Part shown: positions 39,110 to 39,506 of the stretch, in pieces
Layout of the letters: each line of letters begins with the position of its first letter
Numbering within the stretch: the stretch's first letter is position 1
From: Candidatus Nomurabacteria bacterium RIFCSPHIGHO2_01_FULL_36_23
GTDB taxonomy: Bacteria > Patescibacteriota > Minisyncoccia > Phycocordibacterales > UBA9973
NCBI GenBank assembly: GCA_001786745.1
Contig: MFTF01000012.1
Span: 1-39,506 of the forward strand
Reading direction: 5' to 3'
Length of the DNA stretch: 39,506 nt
Notes under the pieces: generated by a model
The model's database searches: none
Told to the model about the DNA's origin: nothing
The model's input: the letters and a program-made list of their open reading frames with translations, nothing else
Program-made: the position numbers and the translations under genes

Positions 39110-39466
39110 TTATTTTATCGCAGTAATTTTTACCTTGAAAAATGGCTGACGGTGACCGTTGCGACGGAGGTAGCGGGATTTTTGTTTATATTTCACAACT
39201 AAAATTTTTCTAGCACGACCGATTTCCATAATTTCAGCAACAACTTTTGCGCCGGTAATGTAGGGTGTGCCAATAGTGGTATTTTTGCCATTATCAATAA
39301 GCAGAACTTGGTCAAAAGAAAGTTTGTCTCCCTTTTTATACTCCCCCCCGCCTGCACCAGCTGTACTGGAAGCATTGCGGACAGGCTTTATTTTTTCAAT
39401 AGAAAGAAAGCCTCCTTCGGAGACCTTGTATTGTTTTCCACCTGTCTGGATAACTGCAAATTCCAT
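39110..39466 (-). CDS. rplU: Ribosomal protein bL21 with an inserted loop
   Basis: Large-subunit protein binding 23S rRNA. Start taken as MEFAVIQTGGKQYKV (39466), the conserved N-terminus; the ORF track adds 12 non-family residues. The C-terminal YLRRNGHRQPFFKVKI block is diagnostic. Between IEKI and EYKKGDKLSF an in-frame palindromic element adds KPVRNASSTAGAGGG (about residues 27-41), in a loop where bL21 normally has a few residues. TAGTAT lies 7 nt upstream of 39466. Usually rplU precedes rpmA; here rpmA is 23 kb away. Confidence 0.93.
   Translation of the reverse strand: MEFAVIQTGGKQYKVSEGGFLSIEKIKPVRNASSTAGAGGGEYKKGDKLSFDQVLLIDNGKNTTIGTPYITGAKVVAEIMEIGRARKILVVKYKQKSRYLRRNGHRQPFFKVKITAIK
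39346..39385 (-). repeat. PARNA palindromic element, copy 4 (in rplU)
   Basis: About 40 nt. In gene sense it starts CCTGTCCGCAATGCT and ends GGTGCAGGCGGGG. The centre is diverged and 3 nt longer than in the other copies (AGTACAGCTG), keeping the frame and encoding PVRNASSTAGAGG. Confidence 0.8.
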
Positions 39467-39473
39467 AAAATTC

Positions 39474-39479
39474 ATACTA
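39474..39479 (-). promoter_or_regulatory. Possible -10 box of rplU
   Basis: TAGTAT on the minus strand, 7 nt before ATG 39466. A competing TAAAAT lies farther upstream, so the choice is uncertain. Confidence 0.3.
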
Positions 39480-39506
39480 TCTGAAATTTTACAAAAAAGC
39501 AAGTAT

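Noticed and set aside
1-39506. CRISPR array, tRNA or rRNA genes, IS transposase, prophage
   Set aside because: No regularly spaced repeats, no tRNA T-arm patterns, no rRNA segments and no transposase, integrase or phage structural genes were seen on either strand.
1-39506. Alternative genetic code (TGA read as glycine)
   Set aside because: TGA ends several well-conserved proteins at the expected length (PurL, PurQ, TrpR-like), and no conserved glycine is encoded by TGA.

Overview
The window looks like a chromosome segment of a member of the Candidate Phyla Radiation (Patescibacteria), probably Parcubacteria-like. The reasons are the strong A+T bias, compact versions of universal enzymes (MetK of 311 aa, AspRS of 464 aa without the GAD insertion, a kinase-only RibF), tight gene packing with TAATG-type overlaps, and three copies of a cysteine-rich multi-zinc-ribbon protein family that I associate with these genomes. 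TGA is used as a stop (purL, purQ, trpR-like), so the genetic code is standard and the Gracilibacteria/Absconditabacteria code is excluded. The lineage call is inference; no rRNA gene is present.

Layout. 1-10.3 kb (+): a purine biosynthesis cluster, 'purL, zinc-ribbon protein 1, purQ, purF, purN, purD, purE, purM, purC, purB, followed by zinc-ribbon protein 2. It covers most of the route from PRPP to AICAR; purK and purH are not in the window. 12.0-16.0 kb (+): cell-wall elongation and envelope proteolysis (small membrane protein, PBP2, small membrane protein, Ctp protease), then rplI. rpmA is convergent with rplI. 16.3-23.0 kb: an anchored metal-binding-type protein (+), then on the minus strand gltX, an M23 hydrolase and a 58-aa membrane ORF, and separately mraY-ftsW-murG. 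23-25.7 kb: VanY-type peptidase (+) against scpA-scpB-zinc-ribbon 3 (-). 25.8-30.4 kb: M1 aminopeptidase, a LUD protein, metK and a pterin carbinolamine dehydratase. 30.4-31.7 kb (+): an island-like segment with a TrpR-like regulator, hisI and a structured untranslated RNA, bounded by a broken second copy of the dehydratase 3' end. 31.7-35.7 kb (-): ribF(kinase)-ribE-ribH downstream of aspS, a type II toxin-antitoxin pair with a helicase-like remnant, and an unrecognised 113-aa gene. 35.9-39.5 kb: trpS (-), dnaB-recR (+) and rplU (-).

Three signals stand out beyond the gene list. (1) Short palindromic DNA elements lie inside or at the ends of genes. One family of about 37-40 bp occurs in frame, in the same orientation and reading frame, in four unrelated proteins (Ctp, ScpB, RibE and ribosomal protein L21) and encodes variants of PARNASHSDAGG. 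Other palindromes sit in PurL, the M1 aminopeptidase and zinc-ribbon 3, and several span stop codons (purD, purQ, metK, vanY, recR). (2) At about 16 transcription-unit starts a -10-like hexamer lies exactly 6 or 7 nt before the start codon, the geometry of leaderless mRNA. Only hisI and the 113-aa gene have clear Shine-Dalgarno leaders, and these two leaders resemble each other. (3) The roughly 200 nt after hisI hold interleaved helices and a terminator, and may be an undescribed structured RNA.
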